Origin: Leptolyngbyaceae cyanobacterium
GTDB lineage: Bacteria; Cyanobacteriota; Cyanobacteriia; Cyanobacteriales; Aerosakkonemataceae
Length of the DNA: 64,000 bases
Reading direction: 5' to 3'
NCBI GenBank assembly: GCA_036703985.1
Contig: DATNQN010000035.1
Location: 1-64,000, forward strand
Numbering within the stretch: the first letter of the stretch is position 1; every line of letters begins with the position of its first letter. The notes below the pieces were generated by a model. It saw only the letters and a program-made list of their open reading frames with translations. It did no database searches and had not been told where the DNA came from. The translations under genes and the position numbers were made by a program. Below, piece by piece: positions 45,525-55,701 of the stretch.

Positions 45525-46256
45525 TTAACCAGCTTTTTGAGCAAATGTCGTTTTCCTTTGCTGTGCGGCAGTGACGAAAGCGCGGAAAATGCGTTGCTGG
45601 CGGGTATCATTGATGGCGAGTTCTGGATGCCATTGTAGTGCGATCGCCCAAGGGTGATCTTTGTGTTCTAATGCTTCTATGACACCATCGGAAGCTCGTG
45701 CGGCAATTTGCCAACTACTGGTAATGCTGCTAGCGGCTTGATGATGCCAAGAAATTATACTGGCTTCTCCTGCACCGATCGTACTCGAAAGGCGAGTACC
45801 GGGCGTAATTTGCACGTTATGTTGGCAGGGACAACTCTGTTCTTGACGATGGGGAATTTCTTCGCCAAACGCTTCGGGTAAATGAGTGACTAAATTGCCG
45901 CCAGTGGCTACTACCAATATTTCTAATCCGCGACAAATACCTAAAATGGGGATATCCGTTTTTAGAGCAAGCTGGGCTAGGGATAGCTCGAAGCGATCGC
46001 GCTCTGCATCCAAATTATAAATCGTCGGGTGAGAAGCACCATGATAATTCGCGGGGTCGATATCTCCCCCGCCTGAAAAAATAATCCCATCCGCCCATTC
46101 TAGAATACTGGCTGGGTGCGGTTCCCCAGGCGGCAGCAACATCGGTAAGCCACCTGCTAGCCTCACTGCATCTACGTATTCTCGCCGCAGACAAAAGCTG
46201 CCTGTTTGTTGTTGACTAGAAGTGGTAATGCCAATCAGGGGTCGATGAAATTTCAT
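45525..46256 (-). CDS. Class I glutamine amidotransferase / gamma-glutamyl-GABA hydrolase-like (PuuD family)
   Basis: A 243-residue class I amidotransferase. The nucleophile Cys sits in LGICRGLEILVVATGG (about 122-126) and His and Glu in ALQWHPELAIND (about 222-226), completing the triad. The N-terminus (RPLIGITTSSQQ) and GGGDIDPANY match the PuuD peptidase C26 subfamily, which cleaves gamma-glutamyl-GABA or related gamma-glutamyl amides. It stands alone, with a perfect hairpin behind. The substrate is not proven. Confidence 0.85.
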   Translation of the reverse strand: MKFHRPLIGITTSSQQQTGSFCLRREYVDAVRLAGGLPMLLPPGEPHPASILEWADGIIFSGGGDIDPANYHGASHPTIYNLDAERDRFELSLAQLALKTDIPILGICRGLEILVVATGGNLVTHLPEAFGEEIPHRQEQSCPCQHNVQITPGTRLSSTIGAGEASIISWHHQAASSITSSWQIAARASDGVIEALEHKDHPWAIALQWHPELAINDTRQQRIFRAFVTAAQQRKTTFAQKAG

Positions 46257-46711
46257 GTAAGTTGTTTTAGTTAGTGATATCTAATGAAATATTTCCTCTA
46301 CTAGAGAGTATTCCCACTTTGTGAGAGTTAATTACAATTGTTCATTGCGACTGGTTATGGGTAGTCGGTAGTAGGATAATTTTTTATTACCTACTCTCTC
46401 CTCTTCCGCATTTCCGTAAGAATTCATTAACAACTTACGTTAAATTAGATAGATTACCCATATTTTAAAACCGAGTAAATCAAAATTATTAAAATAATTT
46501 TGTATCGGTAGATACGGCTTTTAAATTTATTTTGCTTAGTAAAATATCAAAATTTTCGCTTTTTGTTGTTTGTAAATTATCAGCAAAAGCAAAATGGTTT
46601 TGGCCGCCCAAAGAGACTCGTACAATCAAATATTCAATCTAAAATCGATATTATCTTGCTATGATAGTAATTTATTTACCCAGCGAGCTAAAATTCATTC
46701 TAGGGTATTTT
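46257..46711. other. Divergent control region of amidotransferase and URC1
   Basis: 404-455 bases with no gene. It contains the NtcA-like box at 46502-46515 and TATTCAATCTAAAATCGA near 46630, a short A/T repeat also seen before upp. An in-frame start at 46661 exists for URC1. Confidence 0.45.
46502..46515. promoter_or_regulatory. Candidate NtcA-type operator upstream of URC1
   Basis: GTATCGGTAGATAC fits GTA-N8-TAC and is a near-perfect palindrome (GTATC/GATAC). With flanks (TGTATCGG...ATACGG) it matches the box at 28542 in 14 of 17 positions. No clear -10 box is seen at the usual distance downstream. Confidence 0.5.
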
Positions 46712-47977
46712 ATGGAAAGGGAAAAACCAGTTACTAAGCATAAACATATAGTATTGACATCCCATCCTGGCAGATCCGGACAAAAACCAATTCCCATTCA
46801 CTGGGGAAAAAGCGATCCAATCGAAAGGGGGCCAATAATTGGTACTTTAGCGAATCCAACTCACCGCAACGCGATCGGTACTCACTCTGGCTCTTATGCA
46901 GTATATCGCGCTTTGGCGATCGCATCTGGTTCACTACAAGCAAATCATCGCCCAGATTTTACAAATACCTCACCCGTAGTTCGCATTGGCCCACATCCCA
47001 GTTGGTCAGATCCCAATAAAATTATCTCCCTCGATCCTTTTGGTGCGATCGTCGGTGAAGTTTTCACACCTTTGTTTGCTGAAGGATACGATATTCGTCC
47101 GAGTATTGCGATTACCAAAGCTCATATTAATATGCCAGAACTGCTCGATAGCGTCAGTAAAGGGCGCTTGCAGATCGATGGTAAAATAATGAAAGAGAAT
47201 GGCAATTTGGTAGTAAATAAAGTTGCGATCGATCCGGTTTGGTATTTGCCGGGAATTGCCAAGAGATTAAATGTAAAAGAAAGCGATTTACGGCGGATTC
47301 TATTTCAACAAACTGGTGGAATGTTCCCCGAACTAGTCACTCGCCCTGACTTGCACGTATTTTTACCCCCAATTGGTGGCATCACTGTTTATTTAATTGG
47401 CGATGTAGAAGCGATTACCGATCCGAATCGTTTACTAGCAGTTAGAATACATGATGAATGCAATGGATCAGATGTTTTCGGTTCCGATATTTGTACTTGT
47501 CGTCCTTATTTAGTACATGGCATCGAAGTTTGTATCCAAACTGCACAAGCAGGAGGCGCAGGCGTAATTGTATATTTCCGCAAAGAAGGACGGGCTTTAG
47601 GAGAAGTGACTAAGTTTTTGGTTTATAATGCTCGCAAACGTCAGGAAGGTGGCGATCGCGCTGATGCCTATTTTGCCAGAACTGAATGCGTAGCGGGAGT
47701 GCAGGATATGAGATTTCAAGAACTAATGCCAGATGTGTTGCATTGGTTGGGCATTACTCGGATCGATCGTTTGGTTTCAATGAGTGATATGAAGTATAAC
47801 GCGATCGTCAATTCTGGGATTGAAGTAATCGAACGCATTCCGATTCCTGATGATATGATTCCGGCAGATGCTCAAGTGGAAATTGCTGCTAAACAAGCTG
47901 CTGGTTATTATACTCCAAAAGAAGTGCCTGATGCAACTGCGCTGGCGGAAATTAAGGGTAGGAGTTTGGCTGATTAG
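46712..47977 (+). CDS. GTP cyclohydrolase II homologue, URC1 type
   Basis: A 421-residue protein from the ATG at 46712 (AGGG about 8 bases upstream); an in-frame ATG at 46661 has no site. It has a GTP cyclohydrolase II-like domain in the C-terminal half, with the zinc Cys ligands of RibA kept in DECNGSDVFGSDICTCRPYL (three Cys) and YFRKEGRALGEVTKFLVYNA replacing the RibA loop. The extended N-terminus (KHIVLTSHPGRSGQKPIPIH) is that of URC1, required for uracil breakdown by the URC pathway described in the yeast Lachancea kluyveri. The neighbouring URC4 and UPRT genes support this over a riboflavin role. Confidence 0.88.
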   Translation: MEREKPVTKHKHIVLTSHPGRSGQKPIPIHWGKSDPIERGPIIGTLANPTHRNAIGTHSGSYAVYRALAIASGSLQANHRPDFTNTSPVVRIGPHPSWSDPNKIISLDPFGAIVGEVFTPLFAEGYDIRPSIAITKAHINMPELLDSVSKGRLQIDGKIMKENGNLVVNKVAIDPVWYLPGIAKRLNVKESDLRRILFQQTGGMFPELVTRPDLHVFLPPIGGITVYLIGDVEAITDPNRLLAVRIHDECNGSDVFGSDICTCRPYLVHGIEVCIQTAQAGGAGVIVYFRKEGRALGEVTKFLVYNARKRQEGGDRADAYFARTECVAGVQDMRFQELMPDVLHWLGITRIDRLVSMSDMKYNAIVNSGIEVIERIPIPDDMIPADAQVEIAAKQAAGYYTPKEVPDATALAEIKGRSLAD

Positions 47978-48021
47978 TGGTAGTTATAGCAGATCTGAAG
48001 AGTGTTTGTGAGTTTATTTTT

Positions 48022-48061
48022 ACCACAGATGTCCACAGATGAACACAGATGAACACAGATG
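48022..48061. repeat. CACAGATG tandem repeat, 40-bp copy
   Basis: Identical to the copy at 44342-44381; also similar to 37561 and to the reverse copy at 34084. Confidence 0.75.
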
Positions 48062-48117
48062 TTTTTTTAGCGTTTTTTGTTAGGAAGCAGATGTTATTTA
48101 CTAATAATTAATGACTA

Positions 48118-49374
48118 ATGACTAATGACCAAATTGCTTATTTGAGAACGCCTGCTGCTATTCGGGAAAAGTGCGATCGCATTTTCAATCTAGGATGTTC
48201 AGATCGGTTATCTCACTTTAGTGTTGATTTAAATAATCTAGACAAATGTGCTGATTATGTGATTCGAGTGATGCGAGATGACTATCCTAATTTAGAAATT
48301 CCTTTTCATAGTCGATGGCGACATTTTGAAGTGGGAAACGTATCTCGCATTGCCGAATTAAATCGAGCTTTGGCAAATCTTTCATCAATCGAAAAAGCGA
48401 AAGTTAAATTCGATTTGGCAATCGTCAGCGTGTTGTTAGATGCTGGCGCTGGTGCAAATTGGCAGTACTACGAAAAGGAAACAGGACAAACTTTTCAACG
48501 TTCGGAAGGATTGGCGGTAGCGAGTTTTCGGATGTTTTGCCAAGGCACTTTTTCTAGTAATCCCGAACAACCTTTACAAGTTGATGGAAAAGCACTACAA
48601 GCATTGAATTTAGAAATACTAAAAGAAGGATTTCAAGTTAGTGCGAAAAATCCTTTAGTAGGCGTAGAAGGCAGATTGAAATTACTGCAACGTTTGGGAG
48701 AAGTAATATCGCAAAATTCAACGATTTTCGGTCAAGAAAATTCCCGTCCTGGCAATATGGTTAATTACTTATTGAGGGAAAAGTTACCATCAGATTTTGA
48801 TTCATCTGTGGAAAAAGGAAGTGCGATCGACGCTACTGAAGTATTGAAGGTAGTATTAGAAGGATTAGGAGAAATCTGGCCGGGAAGATTAGCGATCGCA
48901 AATATTAATTTAGGAGATGTTTGGATACATCCCGCTTTAGATGGAAAAAGCGAAATTGATCAATATATACCGTTTCATAAACTTTCCCAATGGTTAACTT
49001 ATTCTCTATTAGAACCACTCGAAGAAATCGGTTTTGCCATTACCGGACTAGACGAAATGACTGGATTGGCAGAATATCGTAACGGCGGTTTATGTTTAGA
49101 TACAAAACTCATCCAGGTAAAGAATTCTGCCATTTTGTCTCAACCCCATTTACCTGGATCGGAAATAATTGTAGAATGGCGGGCATTAACGGTCAGCCTA
49201 TTGGATCGAATTGCCGCCAAGATTCGCCAAAAGCTGAATCTGACTTCTGCTGAGTTACCCCTGGTGAAGGTTTTGCAAGGCGGAACTTGGACTGCTGGAC
49301 GTAAAATAGCCGCAGAATTAAGAAAAGGTGGTACTCCTCCCATTACAATTGAAAGTGATGGTACTGTTTTCTAA
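48118..49374 (+). CDS. URC4/urg3 family protein (DUF1688)
   Basis: A 418-residue member of DUF1688, the URC4/Urg3 family. It begins LRTPAAIREKCDRIFNLGCS and has SRWRHFEVGNVSRIAELNR, LLDAGAGANWQYYEKETGQ and VKVLQGGTWTAGRKIAAELR. URC4 is needed to use uracil as a nitrogen source in Lachancea kluyveri; its reaction is unknown. It follows the URC1 homologue by 140 bases (with a CACAGATG repeat between) and precedes a receiver protein and UPRT by 10 and 528 bases, forming the cluster. Confidence 0.9.
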   Translation: MTNDQIAYLRTPAAIREKCDRIFNLGCSDRLSHFSVDLNNLDKCADYVIRVMRDDYPNLEIPFHSRWRHFEVGNVSRIAELNRALANLSSIEKAKVKFDLAIVSVLLDAGAGANWQYYEKETGQTFQRSEGLAVASFRMFCQGTFSSNPEQPLQVDGKALQALNLEILKEGFQVSAKNPLVGVEGRLKLLQRLGEVISQNSTIFGQENSRPGNMVNYLLREKLPSDFDSSVEKGSAIDATEVLKVVLEGLGEIWPGRLAIANINLGDVWIHPALDGKSEIDQYIPFHKLSQWLTYSLLEPLEEIGFAITGLDEMTGLAEYRNGGLCLDTKLIQVKNSAILSQPHLPGSEIIVEWRALTVSLLDRIAAKIRQKLNLTSAELPLVKVLQGGTWTAGRKIAAELRKGGTPPITIESDGTVF

Positions 49375-49384
49375 ATATTGATAA

Positions 49385-49807
49385 ATGACAGATTCAAATT
49401 CTCCACCACCCGCCAAAATGAAATTATTGCTGGTTGATGACGAACCGCACAACTTGGATTTATTATATAGAACCTTTCGTCGTCAATTTCAAATTTTTAA
49501 AGCAGAAAGCGCCATGAATGCCTTAGAAATTATGGAAACAGAAGGCGAAATGGCAGTGATTATTTCCGATCATTTCATGCCCGAAATGAATGGTATCGAA
49601 TTTTTAAGTAAAACAATCACCATTTTTCCCGATACAATCCGCATTCTTTTAAGTGGTTTAGGAGAAGAAGAACTAGAAAGCACCGGCGAAACAATTAAAG
49701 ACGCTGAAATTTTCAAAATCCTGACCAAACCTTGCAATATTGACGAACTGAAAAATGTGATGCAGGAAGCTGTAGAAGCTTACCAAACACAGAAAGAAAA
49801 TAAATAG
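49385..49807 (+). CDS. Stand-alone response regulator receiver protein
   Basis: A 140-residue receiver domain: LLLVDDEPHNLDL (acidic pair), VIISDHFMPEMNG (phospho-acceptor Asp), and FKILTKPCN (Lys). No output domain. It starts 10 bases after the URC4 stop, and about 95 bases before upp, so it lies inside the uracil cluster. What senses or receives its signal is unknown; the hybrid kinase at 50825 is the nearest histidine kinase on this strand. Confidence 0.88.
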   Translation: MTDSNSPPPAKMKLLLVDDEPHNLDLLYRTFRRQFQIFKAESAMNALEIMETEGEMAVIISDHFMPEMNGIEFLSKTITIFPDTIRILLSGLGEEELESTGETIKDAEIFKILTKPCNIDELKNVMQEAVEAYQTQKENK

Positions 49808-49902
49808 GGTAAAAGCAGTAATGATTCTTTTTTTTACAAAATTTGTTTGATATCTGCGTAAATTATTCAATCTAAAATTTAAAATTTATAATCTAAAATC
49901 GA

Positions 49903-50538
49903 ATGGCTGCTAAAGTTACTATCATAGAACATCCCCTGATCCAACATAAGCTAACCCTGATGCGTCAAACTGACACCAGTACGGCGAAATTCCGCAATCT
50001 TTTAAGAGAAATCGGGATGTTATTAGCTTATGAAGTAACGCGAGATTTACCCATCAAATATGAGGAAATTCAAACCCCGTTTACTTCCATGATGGCACCG
50101 ATGCTAGCTGCCGAAAAAAAGATGGTAATTATTTCCATTATGCGGGCAGGACAGGGAATTTTAGATGGAATTTTAGAATTAATTCCCTCTGCTAGAGTCG
50201 GACATATCGGTTTATATCGAGATCCTACAACCTTGATGGCAATTGAATATTATTTTAAAGTTCCCCACGATATCGAACAACGGGATATTTTGATCGTCGA
50301 TCCCATGTTAGCAACGGGAAATTCAGCAGTGGCGGCGGTAGATAGATTGAAAGAATATAATCCCTTATCGATGAAATTTCTCTGTTTATTAGCAGCGCCG
50401 GAGGGAATTGCTCATTTTCACGAACAACATCCCGATGTTCCCATCTACACTGCTGCGATCGATGATTATCTAGACGAACATGGTTATATTATACCAGGTT
50501 TGGGTGATGCAGGCGATCGGCTTTACGGTACGAAATAA
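49903..50538 (+). CDS. upp: Uracil phosphoribosyltransferase
   Basis: UPRT makes UMP from uracil and PRPP. The 211-residue sequence is full length, with PRPP loop [20 protein letters not shown], the [10 protein letters not shown] region and C-terminal [17 protein letters not shown] that binds uracil. In the URC route this enzyme (URC6) is required for uracil catabolism, so it may serve salvage, breakdown, or both here. It lies downstream of URC1/URC4. A palindromic repeat follows. Confidence 0.95.
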   Translation: MAAKVTIIEHPLIQHKLTLMRQTDTSTAKFRNLLREIGMLLAYEVTRDLPIKYEEIQTPFTSMMAPMLAAEKKMVIISIMRAGQGILDGILELIPSARVGHIGLYRDPTTLMAIEYYFKVPHDIEQRDILIVDPMLATGNSAVAAVDRLKEYNPLSMKFLCLLAAPEGIAHFHEQHPDVPIYTAAIDDYLDEHGYIIPGLGDAGDRLYGTK

Positions 50539-50560
50539 TTAAACTCAAGTCTGTAATTTA

Positions 50561-50640
50561 TGTAGGTTGGGTTGAGGAACGAAACCCAACTGGTTAGCAG
50601 AGAAATTGTTGGGTTTCACTAAAGCTCAACCCAACCTACA
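50561..50640. repeat. 80-base inverted-repeat element (TGTAGGTTGGGTTGA ends)
   Basis: The termini TGTAGGTTGGGTTGA and TCAACCCAACCTACA are perfect 15-bp inverted repeats, with an inner GAAACCCAAC / GTTGGGTTTC pair. It is typical of a miniature non-autonomous element. It lies 22 bases after upp and may also act as its terminator. Confidence 0.75.
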
Positions 50641-50824
50641 ACTTGATAATATAATTTATTCTTTTTCCCATTCTTGTTAGTCATGTCTTGATCAGAACCT
50701 TCTTTGCCAAAGGGGGCAAATTTTAAATTTCCAGCTAGAGTAGAAAATTTTTGAAAAATCGCGAACCCTCCGATCGCACCATCGTAAATAAGCTCTAAAA
50801 TAAATTTGAAATGCACGATCCGAT

Positions 50825-53800
50825 ATGAGCGAATCCCCACCAAAGAAAATCCAGCAGAGCGCAACAACACTGCCACTGCGACAGGCTTATTACGACGCTT
50901 TTTTTGCAGCATCTAATGCCGGACTGCTGATTTTTGACCGCCAACTTCGTTACGTCCAAATTAACGAAACGCTGGCAGAAATTAATGGGCCATCTGTGGC
51001 CGAGCATATTGGCAGGTCAGTGCGTGAAGTGCTGCCAGAATTGGCTCCGACGGTGGAACCAATTTTGCAAGCAATCCTGGATACGGGCAATCCGATGCTT
51101 GACTATGAATTAGTAGGTGAAACGCCGAAACAACCGGGAGTAACTCGCTACTGGCAGGTATCTTACTATCCTTTGTTGGATGAAAATGGCCTGGTTTTTG
51201 GTGTAGGTGGGATTGTAATTGAAATTACCGATCGCAAAAAAGTAGAACAAGAAAGGCAATTGCTGGCTACAACGATCGAGAACAGCCGTGACTTTATTGG
51301 CGTTGCCTCAATGGAGGGTCGTCCGATATTAGTGAATCAGGCTGGGCTGGATTTAGTTGGACTGAGTAGTTTGGAAGAAGCTAGAACCAAACACATGAAC
51401 GATTTCTTCATACCAGAAGATCTGGAGTTCGTACACCAGCGCATTCTGCCTACTCTAATGCAAGAGGGGAGTTGGCGGAGCGATTATCGCTTCAGAAATT
51501 TCGTAACAGGTCAACCCATCCCATTAGATTACACTCTATTTCTGGTCAAAGACCCGCAGACTAACGAACCCATAGGGATTGCTACTGTATCGCGGGATAT
51601 TCGCGATCGCAAAGCAGCAGAAGATGTTCTCAAACAAAGCGAAGAAAGATTTCGTTCTCTAATTGAAGCTAGCGCTCAAATTATTTGGACTACCAATGCT
51701 GAAGGTGAATTCGTTAACGAACAACCCGGCTGGACTGCATTTACGGGACAAACTTACGATAAATGCAAAGGTTGGGGTTGGCTCAACTGTATCCATCCAG
51801 ACGATCGATCTTATATTGCCACTACCTGGTCAAGCGCGATTGCTAATCGATCGCGATATGAAGTTGAATTCCGTATGCGCCGCCATGACGGGGAATACCG
51901 CTACATGACTTGTCGCGGTGTACCGATCTTACAAGCTGATGGCACGATTCGCGAATGGGTGGGAGCCAACACTGATATAACAGAGCGCAAACAAGCTGAA
52001 GATGATCTGCGCGAACAGCAAGCTGCGCTACGCGATCGCAATGCGCTGTTGAACTCTATTTTGGAAAGTACGCCAGACATCGTTGTGGTCAAAGATCGCG
52101 AAGGCCGATATGTTGCCCTCAATTCCAACGTAGCAAACTTTATCGGTAAACCCATTGAGGAAATCCTGGGCAAAGATGATTCCCAACTGCTACCGCCTGC
52201 CGTTGCCGTTTCTATGATGGCAAAAGACCGCAAGATCGTGGAAACAGGCATCACTGAGACTTACGAAGAAGAAATCTTTCAAGGTGAGATTGGCGGAACT
52301 CATTTAACTACGAAGGCTGCTTGGCGAGATAATCAGGGCAATATTCTCGGCATCATTGCCATAGCGCGAGATATTAGCGATCGCAAATTAGCCGAAGATA
52401 GCCTAAAACAAAGCGAAGAACGTTATCGATCGCTAATCGCCGCTACCAGCCAAATTGTTTGGACAGCAGATGCGGAGGGGCGATGTCCGGATATGCCTAG
52501 TCTCAGAGCATATACCGGACAAACAGTGGAAGAAGTAGTTGGTTTTGGCTGGTTAGATGCAATGCACCCAGACGATCGGGAACAAACGGCTCAGGTCTGG
52601 ATGGAAGCATTGGAAAAGAGATGCTTATATGAAATAGAATACCGAATCCGCGCCGCCGATGGAAACTATCGCTATTTCCAAGGTAGAGCAGTGCCAATTC
52701 TGAATGAAGATGGCAGCATCCGCGAGTGGATTGGTGCTTGCAGTGATATCCACGATCGCAAACAAGCAGAATTCGCACTTTCAAAAGCCAAGGAAGCGGC
52801 AGAAGCAGCAAGTCGGGCAAAAAGCGAATTCTTAGCTAACATGAGCCACGAGTTGCGAACTCCGCTCAATGGCATTATGGGATATGCTCAAATTCTTCAG
52901 CGTTCTAAATTCTTACAAGAAGAAGATCGATCGCGCATCGATGTCATTTATCAGTGCGGTTCTCATTTACTGACTTTAATTAATGACATTCTCGATTTGT
53001 CGAAAATAGAAGCACAAAAAGTAGAATTAATACCGACGGATTTCCATTTTCCCGCCTTCCTCCAAGGTGTAGCTGAGATGTGTCGCATTCGCGCTGAACT
53101 TAAGGGAATTCACTTCCAATTTCAATCGACTTCCGAACTCCCAATCGGTATTCGTGCGGATGAAAAACGCCTGCGACAAGTGCTAATTAATCTGTTGAGC
53201 AACGCTATTAAATTTACAGATGCGGGCAGAGTCACTTTTACGGTCAGTTTTGCCAGCGAAGGAAAAATTCGCTTTGAAATACGCGATACTGGGATCGGTA
53301 TCGCACCAGATCAACTCCAAACAATCTTTCAGCCTTTCGAGCAAGTTGGCGATCGCAAACGGCAGACAGAAGGCACCGGACTGGGACTGGCAATTAGCCA
53401 AAGGATTGTCGAACTAATGGGCAGTACCATTGAAGTTCAAAGTGAGGTGAGTGTTGGTAGTATTTTCTGGTTTGATGCCAGTTTACCTCCAGCCGATGAA
53501 TGGGTGAAAGCATCTCAAACTGACGATCGCGGACAGATTATCGGCATCAAAGACCGCCAGCCAAAGATTATAGTAGTTGATGACAAATGGGCTAATCGTT
53601 CCGTAATTACCAATTTGCTCAGTCCGATCGGCTTTGAGGTAGCTGAAGCAGTTGACGGACAAGAAGGCTGGCAAAAAATTCTAGAGTTTCAGCCAGATTT
53701 AGTCGTTACTGACTTATTAATGCCCGAAGTAGATGGCTTCGAGCTAATTAAGCGGATTCGAGAATCGGAAAAATTTAAAAATATTATCATTATTGTTTCT

Positions 53801-54175
53801 TCTGCCAGCGTATTCGAGGCCGATCGATATAGAAGCATAGAAGCTGGAGGCAACGACTTTCTTCCCAAACCTATTCAAGCCACAGAACTATTACAAAAAA
53901 TACAAAAATATCTTCATTTAGAATGGCTTTACGAAGTAAAGGAAGTGCCACCGCCGATCGCCTCATATACCGATGAGCTAATTGCTCCACCTGCTGCGGA
54001 AATGGAAATGCTATACGAGTTAGCAATGAAAGGTAATTTCCGAGAAATAATTAAACAAGCGTTATTGCTAGAAGAATTAGATTCAAAATACATTCCCTTT
54101 GCTAAAAGATTGCATCAAATGGCAAAGGACTTTCAAGATGAAGAAATTTTAACCTTTATACACTCCTACAAGTAA
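50825..54175 (+). CDS. Hybrid histidine kinase with five PAS domains
   Basis: A 1116-residue cytoplasmic kinase: five PAS domains (about 20-140, 145-265, 275-395, 400-525, 530-655), a HisKA domain with the phospho-His in [12 protein letters not shown] (about 674), HATPase_c (about 770-890, with [10 protein letters not shown]), and a C-terminal receiver with Asp in [15 protein letters not shown] (about 962). An about 80-residue helical tail follows. No membrane span. Ligands of the PAS domains cannot be told. The following REC-kinase gene starts 5 bases after its stop, so the two are probably one operon, and the same gene pair occurs again at 59908-63711. Confidence 0.93.
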   Translation: MSESPPKKIQQSATTLPLRQAYYDAFFAASNAGLLIFDRQLRYVQINETLAEINGPSVAEHIGRSVREVLPELAPTVEPILQAILDTGNPMLDYELVGETPKQPGVTRYWQVSYYPLLDENGLVFGVGGIVIEITDRKKVEQERQLLATTIENSRDFIGVASMEGRPILVNQAGLDLVGLSSLEEARTKHMNDFFIPEDLEFVHQRILPTLMQEGSWRSDYRFRNFVTGQPIPLDYTLFLVKDPQTNEPIGIATVSRDIRDRKAAEDVLKQSEERFRSLIEASAQIIWTTNAEGEFVNEQPGWTAFTGQTYDKCKGWGWLNCIHPDDRSYIATTWSSAIANRSRYEVEFRMRRHDGEYRYMTCRGVPILQADGTIREWVGANTDITERKQAEDDLREQQAALRDRNALLNSILESTPDIVVVKDREGRYVALNSNVANFIGKPIEEILGKDDSQLLPPAVAVSMMAKDRKIVETGITETYEEEIFQGEIGGTHLTTKAAWRDNQGNILGIIAIARDISDRKLAEDSLKQSEERYRSLIAATSQIVWTADAEGRCPDMPSLRAYTGQTVEEVVGFGWLDAMHPDDREQTAQVWMEALEKRCLYEIEYRIRAADGNYRYFQGRAVPILNEDGSIREWIGACSDIHDRKQAEFALSKAKEAAEAASRAKSEFLANMSHELRTPLNGIMGYAQILQRSKFLQEEDRSRIDVIYQCGSHLLTLINDILDLSKIEAQKVELIPTDFHFPAFLQGVAEMCRIRAELKGIHFQFQSTSELPIGIRADEKRLRQVLINLLSNAIKFTDAGRVTFTVSFASEGKIRFEIRDTGIGIAPDQLQTIFQPFEQVGDRKRQTEGTGLGLAISQRIVELMGSTIEVQSEVSVGSIFWFDASLPPADEWVKASQTDDRGQIIGIKDRQPKIIVVDDKWANRSVITNLLSPIGFEVAEAVDGQEGWQKILEFQPDLVVTDLLMPEVDGFELIKRIRESEKFKNIIIIVSSASVFEADRYRSIEAGGNDFLPKPIQATELLQKIQKYLHLEWLYEVKEVPPPIASYTDELIAPPAAEMEMLYELAMKGNFREIIKQALLLEELDSKYIPFAKRLHQMAKDFQDEEILTFIHSYK

Positions 54176-54180
54176 GGCTT

Positions 54181-55509
54181 ATGACTTTAGCAATTCAACC
54201 AAGCGGTTCAATTCTTATTGTTGATGATAATTCCGCCAACTTAGGTGTCCTATCCGACGCTTTAGGTCAAGAAGGATTTGAAGTTTGGGTAGCAAAATCA
54301 GGAAAAAAAGCACTGGAAAGAGTGCAATATGCCTTACCCGATTTGATATTACTAGATGTCATGATGCCAGAAATGGATGGATTTGAAACTTGCCGTCGAT
54401 TACAAGCTAATCCGGCAACGAAGCAGATTCCCATTATATTTATGACTGCGCTTTCCGACACGGCTAATAAAGTCGAAGGATTTCAGCTTGGCGCTGTAGA
54501 TTATATTACCAAACCGTTCCAGCAAGAGGAAGTATTAGCTCGCGTCAAGCTGCATTTAAAGCTTCACATTCTAACTGAAAAATTGGCAGAAAAAAATACC
54601 CTATTAGAACAAAAAGTTGCAGAAGTCAGCCAAGCGTATGATGATTTACAACAAATGCAAATCAAGTTAATCCAAAGCGAGAAAATGTCTGGCTTAGGAC
54701 AAATAGCGGCTGGCATTGCTCATGAAATTAATAACCCTATAAATTTTATTTCTGGCAATCTTGATTATGCTAGAGAATACGCGCAAAGCTTACTAAAAAT
54801 TCTCCATCTATATCAAGAAGAATATGAAAATCCAACCCCTAGAATTCTAGCAGCAATGGATGAAATAGAATTGGATTTTTTGCAAAAAGATTTAATCAAG
54901 GTTCTTAACTCAATTAACTTGGGAACACAACGCATCCAAGAAATTGTTAAGTCTATGCGAATATTTTCTCGTCTAGATGAGGCAGAAGTAAAAGCAGTAA
55001 ATATTCATGAAGGAATTGATAGTACGCTAACTATTCTGCATCATCGTTTAAAAGCAAAACCAGAACATCCTGAAATTGAAGTAGTAAAAGAGTACGGTCA
55101 TATCCCACCAATAGAATGCCATGCTGGACAACTCAATCAAGTATTCATGAATATTCTTTCCAACGCGATTGATTCTTTAGATGAATACAATCAAAAGCGT
55201 TCGGTTGCCGAAATCAAACAAATAAGAAACCGTATCCATATTTCTACAAAAGTTATTAGTGATAACTGGGTTGCTATTCACATTAGCGATAACGGTTCGG
55301 GAGTTTGCGAATCGATTCAACCAAAGCTATTCGATCCATTTTTTACCACCAAACCTATCGGTAAAGGAACTGGATTGGGGTTATCCATTAGTTACCAAAT
55401 TATCGTAGAAAAGCATGGAGGTAGATTATATTGTCAACCTGCATCAGGACAGGGAATAGAATTCGTGATTGAAATTCCAATTCAGCAACAAATTAGGCAA
55501 GCAGCTTAG
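54181..55509 (+). CDS. Receiver-histidine kinase
   Basis: A 442-residue protein: N-terminal receiver (LIVDDNSANLGV; Asp in LILLDVMMPEMDGFET; Lys in YITKPFQ), a coiled coil (about 130-165), HisKA with GIAHEINNPINF, and HATPase_c ending near 435 with GTGLGLSISYQI. Such REC-HK proteins accept phosphate from a partner kinase and pass it on. It follows the hybrid kinase by 5 bases; the pair matches 62395/59908 in order and domain content. Confidence 0.92.
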   Translation: MTLAIQPSGSILIVDDNSANLGVLSDALGQEGFEVWVAKSGKKALERVQYALPDLILLDVMMPEMDGFETCRRLQANPATKQIPIIFMTALSDTANKVEGFQLGAVDYITKPFQQEEVLARVKLHLKLHILTEKLAEKNTLLEQKVAEVSQAYDDLQQMQIKLIQSEKMSGLGQIAAGIAHEINNPINFISGNLDYAREYAQSLLKILHLYQEEYENPTPRILAAMDEIELDFLQKDLIKVLNSINLGTQRIQEIVKSMRIFSRLDEAEVKAVNIHEGIDSTLTILHHRLKAKPEHPEIEVVKEYGHIPPIECHAGQLNQVFMNILSNAIDSLDEYNQKRSVAEIKQIRNRIHISTKVISDNWVAIHISDNGSGVCESIQPKLFDPFFTTKPIGKGTGLGLSISYQIIVEKHGGRLYCQPASGQGIEFVIEIPIQQQIRQAA

Positions 55510-55644
55510 AGGATGGCCTTTTTAGCTATAGCCCCAACCAAAATAAATGATAAACTTATCTTATTGGTCTTGACGGCAACTGATTTACTCTGCTATGGTT
55601 TATAATTGAACGCATATAGCAGAAAAAAACTTTCCGCCTAAATT
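55510..55644. promoter_or_regulatory. Promoter region of the aroF transcript
   Basis: Possible boxes are TTGACG (55570-55575) and TATGGT (55594-55599, 18 bases apart) or TATAAT (55601-55606). A promoter here would transcribe both attenuators before aroF. Not tested. Confidence 0.4.
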
Positions 55645-55701
55645 ATGTTATTCAACTCTAATTACTTTTATTTTTGGTTTAGTACGGTTCACCGGCAGTG
55701 A
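55645..55701 (+). CDS. Leader peptide 1 (aromatic-rich, 18 residues)
   Basis: A frame of 18 codons and stop: MLFNSNYFYFWFSTVHRQ. Seven of the residues are Phe, Tyr or Trp, including Tyr-Phe-Tyr-Phe-Trp-Phe in a row. The stop (55699-55701) lies just after the first half of the antiterminator stem. The ribosome site is weak. Codon content matches control of the common aromatic pathway by Phe, Tyr and Trp supply. Confidence 0.75.
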   Translation: MLFNSNYFYFWFSTVHRQ

